Below, piece after piece: positions 4,961-5,864 of a DNA stretch of 5,864 nt (the first letter of the stretch is position 1; each line of letters starts with the position of its first letter). Location of the stretch: contig JAUVRV010000200.1 in the NCBI GenBank assembly GCA_030597435.1, forward strand, positions 1 to 5,864. The letters run 5' to 3'. The stretch is from Gemmatimonadales bacterium (GTDB taxonomy: Bacteria; Gemmatimonadota; Gemmatimonadetes; Gemmatimonadales; GWC2-71-9). The translations under genes were made by a program, and so were the position numbers. The notes beneath the pieces were generated by a model that was not told the origin of the DNA, did no database searches, and saw only the letters and a program-made list of their open reading frames with translations.

Positions 4961-5864
4961 ATGAAGAACCTCCTTCTACTCTCCGTATTGACACTCGCTG
5001 CCTGTGCACCCAGCGCCGAAGTCGCACGCTGGGAGCAACAAGCCGAGAACGTCACCATCATTCGAGACAATTGGGGTATTCCGCCCATATATGGCAAGAC
5101 CGACGCCGACGCTGTTTTTGGTTTGATGTATGCGCAGGCCGAGGACGACTTCAATCGGGTGGAGATGAACTACCTCAACGCCATGGGGCGCTTGGCAGAA
5201 GCCGAAGGAGAGGCGGAACTCTATCGCGACTTGCGAATGAAGCTGTTCATCGATCCCGAGGAAATGAAGGGTCTTTACGAAGAGAGCCCGGAGTGGATGA
5301 AGCAGTTGATGGATGCGTTCGCCGACGGTCTGAACTACTACCTGCACGAGAATCCACAGGTCACCCCTAAGGTCATCACACGGTTCGAGCCGTGGATGGC
5401 GTTGACCTTCACCGAAGGCAGCATCGGCGGAGACATCGAGAGGGTTTCCCTTGGTCGGCTGGAAGCCTTCTATGGGGATCGCGCCGAAAACCAGATGGCG
5501 GAGGAGGAGAGCGGCCTGTTCGAGGAACCCAGAGGCTCGAACGGTTTCGCCATTGCGCCGTCAAACAGTGCCTCCGGTAATGCACTTTTCTGGATCAACC
5601 CCCATACATCGTTCTTCTTCCGAGCTGAAGTACACGTGGTCAGCGACGAAGGTCTGAACGCGTACGGTGCCGTCACCTGGGGCCAGTTCTTTGTGTACCA
5701 AGGGTTCAACGAGCGACTCGGCTGGATGCACACGTCCACCGGTTCAGACTTCCTCGACGAATACCTGGAGACGATTATCGAAAAGGAAGATGGGTTTTAC
5801 TACCGCTATGGAGATGAAGAGAGAGCACGAAGGACAAAGCAAATCACGTTACCCTACAAGACCG
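4961..5864 (+). CDS. penicillin acylase family (Ntn-hydrolase) lipoprotein, 3'-truncated by window edge
   Basis: The frame is open from ATG 4961 to the window end (301 codons). It starts with a lipoprotein signal, MKNLLLLSVLTLAAC, with the lipobox LAAC and predicted lipidated Cys15, so the enzyme is probably anchored in the envelope. Residues 30-80 (VTIIRDNWGIPPIYGKT, then FGLMYAQAEDDF and MGRLAEAEGE) match the alpha-chain start of penicillin/aculeacin/acyl-homoserine-lactone acylases. These enzymes cleave amide-linked acyl chains and mature by autocleavage before a Ser. Here the site is G192-S193-N194 in RGSNGFAIAPS, giving Ser193 as beta-chain residue 1. His215 (WINPH) is then beta residue 23, the position of the catalytic His in PvdQ-type acylases, where penicillin G acylase has Gln. 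The oxyanion-hole region is probably HTST (257-260). The later catalytic Asn lies beyond the window. GGGAG (4946-4950) lies 10 nt before the ATG. The substrate cannot be deduced. Confidence 0.88.
   Translation, partial: MKNLLLLSVLTLAACAPSAEVARWEQQAENVTIIRDNWGIPPIYGKTDADAVFGLMYAQAEDDFNRVEMNYLNAMGRLAEAEGEAELYRDLRMKLFIDPEEMKGLYEESPEWMKQLMDAFADGLNYYLHENPQVTPKVITRFEPWMALTFTEGSIGGDIERVSLGRLEAFYGDRAENQMAEEESGLFEEPRGSNGFAIAPSNSASGNALFWINPHTSFFFRAEVHVVSDEGLNAYGAVTWGQFFVYQGFNERLGWMHTSTGSDFLDEYLETIIEKEDGFYYRYGDEERARRTKQITLPYKT

Noticed and set aside
4976..5347. Minus-strand 123-codon open frame opposite the acylase
   Set aside because: It is antisense to clearly conserved acylase alpha-chain motifs and has no support of its own.

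Overview
The window looks like chromosomal DNA from a moderately GC-rich Gram-negative (diderm) bacterium. It encodes a Sec-exported protein, a lipoprotein acylase of the periplasmic Ntn-hydrolase type, and a very large duplicated MacB/FtsX-type permease. That permease architecture, with no ATPase beside it, is the 'acidobacterial duplicated orphan permease' (ADOP) type. It is abundant in Acidobacteriota and, to my knowledge, also occurs in some other diderm lineages. The species cannot be named from this sequence alone.

Layout. (1) Positions 1-128 hold the C-terminal tail of an unrecognised plus-strand protein. (2) 132-1406, minus strand, is a secreted protein of unknown function made of two tandem copies of the same roughly 170-residue beta-rich module. 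It converges on gene 1 with only 3 bp between the stop codons. (3) 1407-1595 is a divergent intergenic region with two imperfect dyads. (4) 1596-4097, plus strand, is a complete 833-residue ADOP-type permease. (5) 4098-4880 is an unusual block: an inverted TCCGTG-type repeat array, a minus-strand GxxExxY (PD-(D/E)XK-fold) gene, a strongly palindromic stretch, then a second TCCGTG array in the opposite orientation. (6) 4961-5864, plus strand, is the N-terminal 301 codons of a penicillin-acylase-family lipoprotein, cut off by the window edge.

The main point of interest is block 5. The GxxExxY gene is bracketed by outward-pointing arrays built on the same hexamer with the same 15-17 bp phase, and the two outermost ends are a perfect 12-bp inverted repeat. 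Removing 4115-4880 would leave the permease stop and the acylase start only 97 bp apart and co-directional. This suggests, as inference only, that the gene and its arrays are an inserted cassette between two genes that may once have been near neighbours. No transposase, integrase or direct target duplication is visible.

The other genes are all linked to the cell envelope (secreted duplicated-domain protein, permease, lipoprotein acylase), but nothing in the sequence proves that they share a pathway.
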